From Nitrospinota bacterium (GTDB lineage: Bacteria; UBA8248): DNA of 39,947 bases. The stretch lies in assembly GCA_026706735.1 (NCBI GenBank), contig JAPOYD010000026.1, positions 1-39,947 of the forward strand, given 5' to 3'. Shown here piece after piece: positions 8,731-16,091 of the stretch (positions are counted from its first letter, which is position 1; the number at the start of each line of letters is the position of its first letter). The translations under genes were made by a program, and so were the position numbers. The notes under the pieces were generated by a model that saw only the letters and a list, made by a program, of their open reading frames with translations, searched no databases and had not been told where the DNA came from.

Positions 8731-9261
8731 ATGGCGAACGGAATGGGATTCATTGATCCGACGGCGGGAGGGTCGGCCGCGCGAATCGAGCTTGCGCAAC
8801 GGCCCGGCGATCTTTCGGGAAAGGTGGTGGGGCTCCTCGATAACACCAAGGAACAAGCGGATATCATTTTGGAAACCCTGGGTAATGCCCTCCGCGAGCA
8901 ATACGATGTGGCCAGAGTCATTTCGAGGCGAAAAGAACATTACTCGAAACCAGCCACTGATGAAATGATCGAAGAAATGGCCCAGGAGGTGGATGTGGCG
9001 ATAGCCGCATTGGGAGGCTGAGGCTCCTGCACGTTGTGCAGTGTGCACGACACGGTTGAATTTGAAAAACGGGGCATTCCTTCAACGACCATTATCACCG
9101 AGGCGTTCAAGAACGCGGCGGATTTTCAATTTCGTGGCAAAGGCATGGAAGGGCATCCTTATATTCAGTTGCCTCACCCGGTCAGTAATTTACAGCCTGA
9201 TGAAATGAGAGACACGACGCTGAAGTTTGTCGAAGAAGTAGCCGGCCACCTGAAAAGCTGA
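8731..9261 (+). CDS. UGSC-family selenoprotein (in-frame UGA read as Sec97)
   Basis: One 176-residue protein is encoded across an in-frame TGA at 9019-9021. The codons around it read G-G-TGA-G-S-C-T-L-C, giving the motif U-G-S-C that defines the UGSC selenoprotein family. Reading resumes in the same frame for 79 codons to TGA at 9259-9261, with good coding character (an SVHDTVEFEKRGIPS segment and C-terminal QLPHPVSNLQPDEM). The N-terminal part contains SGKVVGLLDNTKEQAD and a VDVAIAALGG strand leading into the redox motif. ATG 8731 has GGAG 6 bases upstream. A SECIS-like hairpin follows the UGA. The biochemical role of the family is not established; a thiol/selenol redox function is the natural inference. 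An ECH gene follows 44 bases downstream. A standard gene caller would report two fragments. Confidence 0.92.
9019..9021 (+). other. Selenocysteine codon (UGA) of the UGSC protein
   Basis: The TGA falls exactly at the U of U-G-S-C and is bounded by in-frame coding sequence on both sides. Recoding as selenocysteine is inferred; the Sec machinery genes (selA, selB, selC, selD) are not in this window. Confidence 0.9.
9033..9051 (+). promoter_or_regulatory. Candidate bacterial SECIS hairpin (UGSC gene)
   Basis: GTTGTGCA (9033-9040) pairs with TGCACGAC (9044-9051) through eight pairs including one G-U, leaving the loop GTG. The first loop G is 20 nt after the UGA, within the 16-37 nt usual for bacterial SECIS elements recognised by SelB. 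A competing 6-bp hairpin (9027-9032 with 9036-9041) puts its loop nearer, so the true fold needs modelling. Confidence 0.65.
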
Positions 9262-9305
9262 TCCGAATTATTGAGAAAAAGTATTTTCCAGGAAGGGGGG
9301 GGTAC

Positions 9306-10088
9306 GTGCGCGAATTTGAAACAATCTCATATACGGAAGAAGATGGATTGGCGGTAGTGAAGCTCAACCGTCCGGAGAGTCTGAACGCAATCAGTTTCAA
9401 GATGGCGGAAGAATTCGTGGAATTGGCGCGGACCTTGGCCTACGCGCGGAATGTGCGTGTGGTCATCCTCACTGGAGAGGGACGTGGCTTCAGCACGGGT
9501 CGCGACCTGAAAGAAAGCACCACGCATACGAAGGATATGGCCGATCAATACCAGCGCTACGTGATGTCGGCGACGACGTTATGGGAGCGCCTGCCCATGC
9601 CGACCATCGCTGCCATCAACGGCCATACGTTCGGCTGGGGCGTGGAAATTACCTTGGTATGCGATATCAGACTGGCCGCGGAAGAAGCCACCCTTTGTTT
9701 TCCGGAATGCAGCCTTGGTATTTTCCCGGGAGCTGGCGGCGTAGTCTGGCTTCAAAGAATCATGCCGGCCGGTCAGGCGAAAGAATTGGTTTTCACGAGC
9801 AAGAGAATCGATGGAAAAGAAGCTGAGCGCATCGGCTTGGTGAATAAAGCGCATCCGCTGGATGTGCTGATGGATGAAGCCATTTCGATGGCGGAGAGGA
9901 TAAGAGACAATGGCCCATTGGGGGTACGTGGTGCGAAAAAAGTGATCGATCAAACGCTCGATATGCCGCTGGCTCAAGCTATCGAGTTTTCCAACGCCCA
10001 CAGGTTGCCGTTGAATCACACCAAGGATTTCGCCGAGGCGCTGGCGGCGTTCAAAGAGAAGAGGAAACCTGTTTTTACCGGAGAATAA
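9306..10088 (+). CDS. Enoyl-CoA hydratase/isomerase family protein 1
   Basis: A 260-aa crotonase-fold protein of full length. The oxyanion-hole segments are visible (GFSTGRDLKE near residue 61 and FGWGVE near 109-114), and both glutamates used by classical enoyl-CoA hydratases are in place: E114 and E134 (FPECSLG), followed by PGAGG. It therefore can plausibly add water to a trans-2-enoyl-CoA or carry out a related reaction. The C-terminal helices end with KEKRKPVFTG, typical of the family. GTG at 9306 follows a purine-rich AGGAAGG tract. It lies 44 bases after the UGSC gene and is followed by a strong terminator, so UGSC and this gene probably share a transcript. The acyl substrate is unknown. 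Confidence 0.9.
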   Translation: MREFETISYTEEDGLAVVKLNRPESLNAISFKMAEEFVELARTLAYARNVRVVILTGEGRGFSTGRDLKESTTHTKDMADQYQRYVMSATTLWERLPMPTIAAINGHTFGWGVEITLVCDIRLAAEEATLCFPECSLGIFPGAGGVVWLQRIMPAGQAKELVFTSKRIDGKEAERIGLVNKAHPLDVLMDEAISMAERIRDNGPLGVRGAKKVIDQTLDMPLAQAIEFSNAHRLPLNHTKDFAEALAAFKEKRKPVFTGE

Positions 10089-10115
10089 AGACGTCAAAAT
10101 TTCTATGAAACATCG

Positions 10116-10143
10116 AGCCTGTCCCTTAGGGGACGGGCTTTTT
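10116..10143 (+). terminator. Rho-independent terminator after ECH gene 1
   Basis: AGCCTGTCCC (10116-10125) pairs with GGGACGGGCT (10130-10139) over ten pairs, one of them G-U, with a TTAG tetraloop and a run of five T. This is a textbook intrinsic terminator and marks the end of the UGSC-ECH transcript. Confidence 0.9.
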
Positions 10144-10160
10144 CTTCATTGTGGCGAGAT

Positions 10161-10856
10161 ATGAACAAAGACCTCCTTATCATACATGTCGAATCCCATG
10201 TCGCGAGCATCACCTTGAATCGGCCGGATATGCGAAATGCGTTCAACACGCCATTGATGGAAGCCATGTGTAAAGAGATGGCTGAAATTAAACAAATGCA
10301 GGACATTAAAGTCCTTATTGTGACGGGAGCAGGAAGCTCATTTTCTTCGGGGCGCGACCTCAAAGAAAGCGCAATCCATACGAAAGAACAAGCAAAGCGC
10401 TTCATGGTGTTGGGCGAGAGTTGGAGTTCGGCCCTCCGTGAACTGCCTATCCCAACGATCGCGGCAGTGAACGGGCCCGCCTTCGGCTGGGGGATGGTGT
10501 TGATGCTCTCATGTGATATTCGCGTTGCAGTTAGCGATGCTGTTTTGGGGTATCCTGAAACCGCGTTGGGGGTATTCCCGGGAGGGGACGCTACCGTTCG
10601 TCTTACGCGCCAGATTTTTGTTCCATCCGTGAAAGATTTGATGCTCACTGGCAGAAGATTTGATGCACAAGAGGGATATCGCTTAGGATTGGTCAATCGC
10701 GTCACATCGAAAAGAGACTTGATGACGGAAGTCGGCGCTCTGGCCCAAAAAATTGCCCAACTTCCGCTGGAAAAACTAAAGGCGATGAAATCAACTTTTT
10801 TGAAAGTTGAAGCGATGACGCGCTTTGGGCATTTGTCTGTGGCCAAGAGAATCTAG
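10161..10856 (+). CDS. Enoyl-CoA hydratase/isomerase family protein 2, divergent and short
   Basis: A 231-aa crotonase-fold protein clearly related to the upstream copy (GRDLKES, FGWG, CDIRVA, YPETALGVFPG). It departs from a classical hydratase in two ways: the position of the first catalytic glutamate is V113 (GWGMV), with only E133 kept, and the protein ends at TAG about 25-30 residues before the family C-terminus. No other frame restores the missing end. It may act as an isomerase- or lyase-type crotonase, or be losing function. ATG 10161 has only a weak Shine-Dalgarno (gcgaga). The next gene starts 2 bases after its stop codon. Confidence 0.85.
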   Translation: MNKDLLIIHVESHVASITLNRPDMRNAFNTPLMEAMCKEMAEIKQMQDIKVLIVTGAGSSFSSGRDLKESAIHTKEQAKRFMVLGESWSSALRELPIPTIAAVNGPAFGWGMVLMLSCDIRVAVSDAVLGYPETALGVFPGGDATVRLTRQIFVPSVKDLMLTGRRFDAQEGYRLGLVNRVTSKRDLMTEVGALAQKIAQLPLEKLKAMKSTFLKVEAMTRFGHLSVAKRI

Positions 10857-10858
10857 TG

Positions 10859-11242
10859 ATGAAAGTCCGGGAGTGCTTTCTGCAAGCGGTGGCAATAGTT
10901 GGGGTTGAGCGAGAGGCCAGAGAAGCTTGGTCGGCCATGAACAGGATAAACTCACCTTGGGCGGCTGTTTTTGATGAAAATCGCTTGGTTGGCGTTGTAA
11001 ACAAAAAAGACCTGGATGAGTTTCTTCGTGTGCCCGAGATATTTCAAAAGGTGGGAGAGGTCGCCAAAACAGACATGCCTTCGAGGCGAGGCATATCGCT
11101 ATCACCAAATGCAGATTTGAACGAGTCTGTTCTTCAGCTAGAAATGGCGGGAGCGGATGCCGCTTTTGTCGCAGGCGTCGGCAGACCGCCCGGCATCATG
11201 GAGTTGGCTGCGGCCAATCGCGCATTGTCTTGTTCTTCATGA
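10859..11242 (+). CDS. CBS-domain-like small protein
   Basis: A 127-aa protein whose first half has the CBS pattern: a MKVRECF start, AREAWSAMNRINSPWAAVFDENRLVGVVNKKDL, where the aliphatic strand before DENRLVGVV is characteristic. The second half (ISLSPNADLNESVLQLEMAGADAAFV) looks like a second, weaker CBS motif. CBS pairs usually bind adenine nucleotides and regulate partner proteins. It follows ECH gene 2 by 2 bases, so translational coupling is likely. Function beyond this is unknown. Confidence 0.6.
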   Translation: MKVRECFLQAVAIVGVEREAREAWSAMNRINSPWAAVFDENRLVGVVNKKDLDEFLRVPEIFQKVGEVAKTDMPSRRGISLSPNADLNESVLQLEMAGADAAFVAGVGRPPGIMELAAANRALSCSS

Positions 11243-11317
11243 TGCGCTTTTGTTTTCCTTAAAGAGAATCGTATCATTTGCCTCGCTTTCAGGGGGTGAT
11301 TGACGGGAGGAGCGTTC

Positions 11318-12514
11318 ATGGAATTCACGTTGAATGAAGAGCAAATACGGATTCAGGAAATAGCCAGAAAATTCTCCTATGAAGAACTGGCTCCGGTGGC
11401 TCCCGAGCGTGACCGGATTCAGAACTGGGAAGAGCGCATGCCGTGGGATCTGACAGAAAAAGCAAGCGCTTTGGGATTAAGGCAACTGCCTTATCCTAAG
11501 GAGCATGGCGGCATGGGCGCTGATGTGCTTTCGTGTTGTTTGGCGGGCGAGGAGCTTGCAGTGGGAGATCTAGGTTTTGCGGTGAACCTGGATCAGACCT
11601 GGAAGCTGTCTCATATATTCGAAAAAGTGGAGTCTGAAGTCAGGGACCCCTGGATAAAACGCCTGTGTGAAGAACCAAGGTTCCTGGCTGCGATTTCCAT
11701 GACGGAAGAAGGAGCGGGAACCGACCATCAGGGATATTATGACGATCCTTCCATCGCTCTTTACACGCGTGCGGAGAAAGAAGGCGGCAAATGGATCATC
11801 AATGGGAAAAAGCGCTATGTCAGCAATGGCCCAGTAGCGTCATTATACGTATTGGCGGCTAGAACCGACCTCAGTAAAAACTTGAGAGAAGGTTTAACCG
11901 GCTTTCTGGTTCCAAGAGAGAACCCCGGTGTATCGATTGGCGATGTACATGAAAAAATTGGACAGCGTCTTTCGATGAATTCAGAAATCTTCTATGAAGA
12001 TGTCGAGATCCCCGAGAACCACATAATTCTGGGTGAGGGGAACATGTTCGAAATCAGGGGCAACCTCTTGGCGATGGGAAAACCAGAAGCAGCCGCCACA
12101 GTCTTGGGTGTCGGACGCGCCGCGTTCGAAAAAGCGCTCGCTTACAGCCGCGAACGCGTCCAGGGTGGCAAGCCCATCGGCCAACACCAGGCGATAGAAA
12201 CTATGCTCGCCGATATGGCGATGAATCTCGACATTGCGCGAACGTACATCTGGCGCACCGCTTGGGCTGTGGATCATGAAAAGCCCTATGATTTCACTCA
12301 AGGCTGGAAATGCAAAGTTTTCGCATCGGAGGTTGCTTTTGATTGCGCGCGCCTGGGCATGGAGGTATTCGGCGGAGCAGGCATCATGCACGACGCTCCC
12401 ATGGAAAAATACCTTCGGGACGCCAGCACGTTCTTGCATTCAGACGGCACGAATCAAATCTTGCGGTTAAGAACGGGGCAAGCCTACGTGAAAGGAGTGG
12501 CCACGGCGTTTTAG
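11318..12514 (+). CDS. Acyl-CoA dehydrogenase family protein
   Basis: A 398-aa protein of full family length: N-terminal helical domain (FTLNEEQIRIQEIARKF), the middle beta domain with MTEEGAGTDHQG and WIINGKKRYVSNG, and the C-terminal helical domain with RVQGGKPIGQHQAI and FGGAGIMHDAPMEKYLRDA. Such enzymes oxidise acyl-CoA to enoyl-CoA with FAD and pass electrons to ETF. The position of the catalytic glutamate in the usual YEGT motif is aspartate here (HSDGT, D376). ATG 11318 has GGGAGGAG just upstream. It precedes the Sec methyltransferase gene by 23 bases in the same orientation. Substrate unknown. Confidence 0.92.
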   Translation: MEFTLNEEQIRIQEIARKFSYEELAPVAPERDRIQNWEERMPWDLTEKASALGLRQLPYPKEHGGMGADVLSCCLAGEELAVGDLGFAVNLDQTWKLSHIFEKVESEVRDPWIKRLCEEPRFLAAISMTEEGAGTDHQGYYDDPSIALYTRAEKEGGKWIINGKKRYVSNGPVASLYVLAARTDLSKNLREGLTGFLVPRENPGVSIGDVHEKIGQRLSMNSEIFYEDVEIPENHIILGEGNMFEIRGNLLAMGKPEAAATVLGVGRAAFEKALAYSRERVQGGKPIGQHQAIETMLADMAMNLDIARTYIWRTAWAVDHEKPYDFTQGWKCKVFASEVAFDCARLGMEVFGGAGIMHDAPMEKYLRDASTFLHSDGTNQILRLRTGQAYVKGVATAF

Positions 12515-12537
12515 GGGCTTGAAAAGGAGAAATTGAG

Positions 12538-13089
12538 ATGACGCGCCGTTTGGAGAAATGGCGACAGGGTGAATTGTTCTGTGAAACCGGGGGGTCGTTA
12601 AGTTCGCAAATCTCTCATTGGCTTGAAAAAGTACGTTCGGAATTCTCCGTGTTTGTATCGGATGAAGGAATTGCAGAAATAAGAATGTTAAATGGCGTGG
12701 AAAAACCTCTCGTGGCGGATCACGCGAGGGAGCAATTAACACCGTTGAGTCGTCGAGCTTCAAAAGAGATAGAAGAATATCTAAGGGGCACGCGAAAAAG
12801 TTTCAAGTTGAAGACAGACCTCTCCTCTCTCACACCTTTTATGACCGAAGTACTCAAGGAGACTGAAAAAATTCCTTATGGCGAGACGCGCTCCTACGGC
12901 TGGGTGGCGAATCAGATTGGAAACCCAAAAGCTTCGCGCGCCGTCGGCCAAGCGTTACATAGAAATCCCGTTCCTCTTGTAATACCATGACATCGAGTCA
13001 TTGCGGGCTCGGGCGAGCTCGGCGGATTCGCAAGCAGCGTTTCATTGAAGTTGGCGCTCTTGGCCCATGAGATGTATCACAAAAATTAG
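12538..13089 (+). CDS. ogt: O6-methylguanine-DNA methyltransferase with UGA-encoded acceptor (Sec151)
   Basis: The reading frame passes through a TGA at 12988-12990 and gives one 183-residue protein. The C-terminal domain is unmistakable: IPYGETRSYGWVANQIGNPKASRAVGQALHRNP, then VIP-U-HRVI, then GELGGF and a final helical KLALLAHE. In all classical Ogt/MGMT proteins this motif is P-C-H-R-V, the cysteine being the alkyl acceptor; here that exact codon is TGA. The 32 codons after it retain the conserved HRV, GGF and terminal helix, which argues against decay. ATG 12538 has AGGAG 8 bases upstream. A 7-bp SECIS-like hairpin follows. It repairs O6-alkylguanine by irreversible transfer to the acceptor residue. 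The gene sits directly after the acyl-CoA dehydrogenase gene. Confidence 0.88.
12988..12990 (+). other. Selenocysteine codon (UGA) at the methyltransferase active site
   Basis: TGA replaces the TGC/TGT codon expected for the acceptor cysteine of the PCHRV motif. Coding sequence continues in frame on both sides. Recoding is inferred from the motif, the intact downstream frame and the hairpin that follows. Confidence 0.85.
13004..13021 (+). promoter_or_regulatory. Candidate bacterial SECIS hairpin (methyltransferase gene)
   Basis: CGGGCTC (13004-13010) pairs with GAGCTCG (13015-13021) over seven pairs including one G-U, closing a GGGC loop. The first loop G is 21 nt after the UGA. Loop G and distance agree with bacterial SECIS rules and nearly match the spacing in the UGSC gene. 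Confidence 0.7.
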
Positions 13090-13136
13090 GGCATGCGGTT
13101 TTCGCTTGATGCATCCAAAAACTTGGGGGATGAAAG

Positions 13137-13712
13137 ATGTCTAAAAAGATGAGTGATTTTATCGACCAAGTCCGCGAAATTGTAAAAGCAGGTGGTACCG
13201 AAGAAGAAGTAACCGCTCGCGTAATGGAAAGTCTTGAGCCGATTTTGGATGAGCCGAACCTCTTGAATGCAGATCAACTCTTGGTGAAAAAAGAAGGTTT
13301 TACGCTCAACCGGATTCATGTCGAACCGGATGAGAGCTTTTCTGTTGGCGCTGGTATATGGGATGTGGGGCAGACCACACCGATTCATGATCATGGCACC
13401 TGGGGCGTGATAGGCATTTACCGAGGAATAGAAAACGAAGAGAGTTTTTTACGTGAAGGTCCCCGTGAGAGCGGGGCTCGCGTAAAACTCACGCCTCTAG
13501 GTAAACGTTTGGCCGGGCCAGGAGATGTTTTCGTCTGCTGCACCAAGGACAACGACGTGCATCGCGTTAGCTGTGCTTCGTCTGAACCCGTGGTGGGCAT
13601 TCATGTCTATGGTGATGATCTCGCCAAGTTAACTCGTTATAAATATGAGGAATTAACCGGCGAGGTGAAATTGTTTGTTACGGGATGGGATTATGCAAAA
13701 ACATCGGCTTGA
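13137..13712 (+). CDS. Cysteine-dioxygenase-like cupin protein
   Basis: A 191-aa protein of the type I cysteine dioxygenase/PhdD-like double-stranded beta-helix group. Metal-ligand candidates are H84 and H86 in IHDHGTWG and H142 in DVHRVS, a three-histidine set typical for iron thiol dioxygenases. It may oxidise a small thiol such as cysteine or 3-mercaptopropionate with O2. The ATG at 13137 lies 47 bases after the selenoprotein stop. A 7-bp inverted repeat overlaps its own stop codon. Substrate is not deducible. Confidence 0.75.
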   Translation: MSKKMSDFIDQVREIVKAGGTEEEVTARVMESLEPILDEPNLLNADQLLVKKEGFTLNRIHVEPDESFSVGAGIWDVGQTTPIHDHGTWGVIGIYRGIENEESFLREGPRESGARVKLTPLGKRLAGPGDVFVCCTKDNDVHRVSCASSEPVVGIHVYGDDLAKLTRYKYEELTGEVKLFVTGWDYAKTSA

Positions 13713-13726
13713 TTTATAAAAGCCGA
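13704..13726. terminator. Possible terminator hairpin at end of the cupin gene
   Basis: TCGGCTT (13704-13710) pairs with AAGCCGA (13720-13726). On the plus strand no T run follows; on the minus strand the hairpin is followed by tgttttt. It could therefore stop transcription coming from the convergent SDR gene. Confidence 0.45.
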
Positions 13727-13826
13727 CTGAATTGATAATTAACGCCGCTCAATACCTTTTCCATCGAAGCAATCACTAGACACCTGCCTACCGAACACCA
13801 GCTACGTGATGAAATAAACATCCCTT

Positions 13827-14531
13827 CTACCAAGGCATGGGTTTTCTGTCTTGGAAAAACCCCCCGTTAGGCCCATTCTTAGGCAACAAAGCGAGCCATA
13901 CGGGCGTGTCTGCTCCTTCGTCTATTGATTTAGAGGCGCCCCGACCGCCCATATCGGTTCTTACCCATCCAGGATGGCAACAATTAACCAGCACTCCGGT
14001 TCCCCGGAATTCACTCGCCAGGACTTTCGTCATAGCATTCAATGCGGCTTTGGTGATTCTGTATGCGGGAGAGCCGCCTCCCATGCTTGCGAGAGAGCCC
14101 ATGCCACTCGAGACGTTCACGATTCTACCTGCTGAGCTTTTTTTCAGTAGTGGCGCCAGGGCTTGGCACAGCATTAGAGGGCCGTAGAGGTTGGTTTCCA
14201 TCATTTCGCGGACGATACCGAGAGAAACGTCCAACCCCATCATGCCGGCATCTTTTCTGATAGCCGCGTTGTTGATTAAAATGTCTAGTTTTCCAAATTC
14301 TTTGGCCAAAAAACTGGCCAGAGAATCGATGCTATTCTCGTCGGTGACATCTAGGGGATGAAATATGATTTCCAGCCCCTCTCGTTCTAGTTGCTCTTTA
14401 GCGATTTCACCTTTGGAAGCGTCTCGCGCCGTGAGGATGGTTCTTATCCCTTGCTTTGCAAGCGATCGGCAGATCCCGAAACCGATGCCTTTGTTCCCGC
14501 CCGTTACGACAGCGATTTTCTCATCTGACAA
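13827..14531 (-). CDS. Short-chain dehydrogenase/reductase (carbonyl reductase-like)
   Basis: A 234-aa classical SDR. The nucleotide-binding TGGNKGIG is at residues 10-17, INNAA at 86-90, the catalytic serine at about 141-142 and Y157/K161 in the YxxxK motif (AYRITK). The fold reduces or oxidises a carbonyl/hydroxyl group with NAD(P)(H); the RD pair after the second strand (TARD) leans towards NADP as in carbonyl reductases. The start is TTG at 14531, chosen because GGAG lies 8 bases upstream and the next codons match the family N-terminus. It is divergent from the HAD gene. Confidence 0.9.
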   Translation of the reverse strand: MSDEKIAVVTGGNKGIGFGICRSLAKQGIRTILTARDASKGEIAKEQLEREGLEIIFHPLDVTDENSIDSLASFLAKEFGKLDILINNAAIRKDAGMMGLDVSLGIVREMMETNLYGPLMLCQALAPLLKKSSAGRIVNVSSGMGSLASMGGGSPAYRITKAALNAMTKVLASEFRGTGVLVNCCHPGWVRTDMGGRGASKSIDEGADTPVWLALLPKNGPNGGFFQDRKPMPW

Positions 14532-14700
14532 CTTTCATCTCCTTTTTCTGGGTGTTTCGCTGGATAATTTTCACTGAATTCATTTGTTTTACCAGCACGA
14601 TCGGGAATGATTCTGGAATCAATTCGACTCCCTGTTATATCATAGAGGGGAATCATCTCTCGCTCAGAGTATTTCCAAGCATATACATTGGAAGAAACGA

Positions 14701-15411
14701 TTGAATTCAACTCATCTGATTCTGTTCGACGTGGATGGAACGCTGCTTTTAAGCGGAGGAGCAGGGGCGAGAGCGTTGAATATCGCTTTTGAGCGAATAT
14801 ACGGGATTCCAAACGCTATGCGTCATGTTCATCCGCACGGCAAGACTGATGAACTCATCGTTCAAGAGATGTTTCGTTCTCATCTTGAGCGTTGCGGGAA
14901 CGAGCCTGAGGTAAAGACTCTGTTGGAGAGATATTTGGAAATCCTGCCCATCACGGTCAGGGATTCTAAAAATTTTCATCTGATGCCGGGAGTCCCAGGT
15001 TTGCTTTCGTATCTCAGGAGCCGAAAAGACGTGTTCATGGGATTGGGAACGGGCAACGTCGAAGAGGGTGCGCGAATCAAACTCTCACGTGGCGGGCTGA
15101 ACCGGTTTTTTTCGTTCGGAGGGTTCGGCTCTGATTCTGGAGACAGGGCTGAATTGCTGGAGGCAGGATTTCAGCGAGGCGAAGAAATAATTCAAAAGAA
15201 ATCCCCGCGCAAATCCATCGTTCGTTGGGTGATAGGTGATACATGGCGCGATGTATCGGCGGGGCGCGCATGTGGCGCGAGCACGATAGCTGTAGCTACA
15301 GGAGGGGATTCACTTTACGAGTTGGCGAGTGCTACGCCGGATTTTCTTTTCGCTACCCTGGAGGACAAGCAGGCGATTTGTGAAATCCTGAAAGGGGGTG
15401 TTAGGGCATGA
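14701..15411 (+). CDS. HAD-superfamily phosphatase (phosphoglycolate phosphatase-like)
   Basis: A 236-aa HAD hydrolase. Motif I is FDVDGT with nucleophile D10 and acid/base D12. Motif II is the GLGTGN segment and the acidic motif IV is GDTWRDVSAG. The helical cap between residues 15 and 85 is of the Gph/PGMB type. It should hydrolyse a small phosphate ester; the substrate is unknown. The start is TTG at 14701, with a modest GGAAG upstream. Its ATGA stop overlaps the start of the next gene, so translation is coupled. Confidence 0.88.
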   Translation: MNSTHLILFDVDGTLLLSGGAGARALNIAFERIYGIPNAMRHVHPHGKTDELIVQEMFRSHLERCGNEPEVKTLLERYLEILPITVRDSKNFHLMPGVPGLLSYLRSRKDVFMGLGTGNVEEGARIKLSRGGLNRFFSFGGFGSDSGDRAELLEAGFQRGEEIIQKKSPRKSIVRWVIGDTWRDVSAGRACGASTIAVATGGDSLYELASATPDFLFATLEDKQAICEILKGGVRA

Positions 15412-16091
15412 GTGGATCTTTGTATCCGGAAGCGCCAAATGAAATCGCCCATGTCTACCGGCGCATACCCACCTGGACCATGGGCGAACTCACCGATTTA
15501 TCCGAGGCGCAGTTGGATAGAACGGGGACGGAAGAATGGGCACGCTGGTCTCCAAGAAGGCAGCTCAGCCATATGGCCTACATTACGACGCGATGGTTTA
15601 TGGTTCTCTACGGCGCCACTAGCCTACCGTGGCCGGTTGTGGACATGAGTCAGTTCAGCACGTTCATCAATACGCGAGATGATGACCGTCGCTTTTCTTC
15701 GGATCGCTATGGGGATATCGAATGGCTTCATCTGCGTTTTTCCGAAGCATGCGAAGAAGCGGCGGTCCAAGTTGAAAAGCTGCAGAATGAGGATTCGGTT
15801 AATAAATCGCTCTTGTTTGTTTTTTCAGACTCATCGGTCGTGGGCGTGAGCGAGGAGCGTTCCGTTGATTTATGGAATCGGTGCATGAAGTGTCATCCGG
15901 ATGGATTTACGATCGATCCGGAGCATAAGCATGGATTTCGAATTACGACCCTGGCGACTTTGCGTCATGTGCTTTGGGATGACTTGATTCACTTGCGCTC
16001 CATCAGGCTCCATCGTAAAGCCTTGGGTTTGCCGACCGTATATCCAGATGCTCCTGTGGGCGGCTACGCTTCAGCCTATCCGGTTTCTTGA
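15408..16091 (+). CDS. DinB/YfiT-like protein A
   Basis: A 227-aa protein resembling the DinB/YfiT four-helix metal-binding superfamily. Histidines occur where the family places metal ligands: QLSHMAY in the first helix pair and RHVLWDDLIHLRSIRLH near the C-terminus. A close relative lies at 17644-18315 with the same WS..QLSH and FRHILWE..VHL pattern. The start ATG overlaps the HAD stop (ATGA), and the stop overlaps the next start. Members include thiol-dependent (bacillithiol or mycothiol) transferases, but no such link can be shown here. Confidence 0.65.
   Translation: MSGSLYPEAPNEIAHVYRRIPTWTMGELTDLSEAQLDRTGTEEWARWSPRRQLSHMAYITTRWFMVLYGATSLPWPVVDMSQFSTFINTRDDDRRFSSDRYGDIEWLHLRFSEACEEAAVQVEKLQNEDSVNKSLLFVFSDSSVVGVSEERSVDLWNRCMKCHPDGFTIDPEHKHGFRITTLATLRHVLWDDLIHLRSIRLHRKALGLPTVYPDAPVGGYASAYPVS

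Noticed and set aside
11240..11275. TGA ending the CBS-like gene as a possible third Sec codon
   Set aside because: The 19 codons read after it resemble no family, and the protein is complete without them.
12988..12990. Simple nonsense mutation making the methyltransferase a pseudogene
   Set aside because: The TGA falls at the single residue where Sec is chemically sensible, downstream motifs are intact and a SECIS-like hairpin follows. It is kept as a refutation test.
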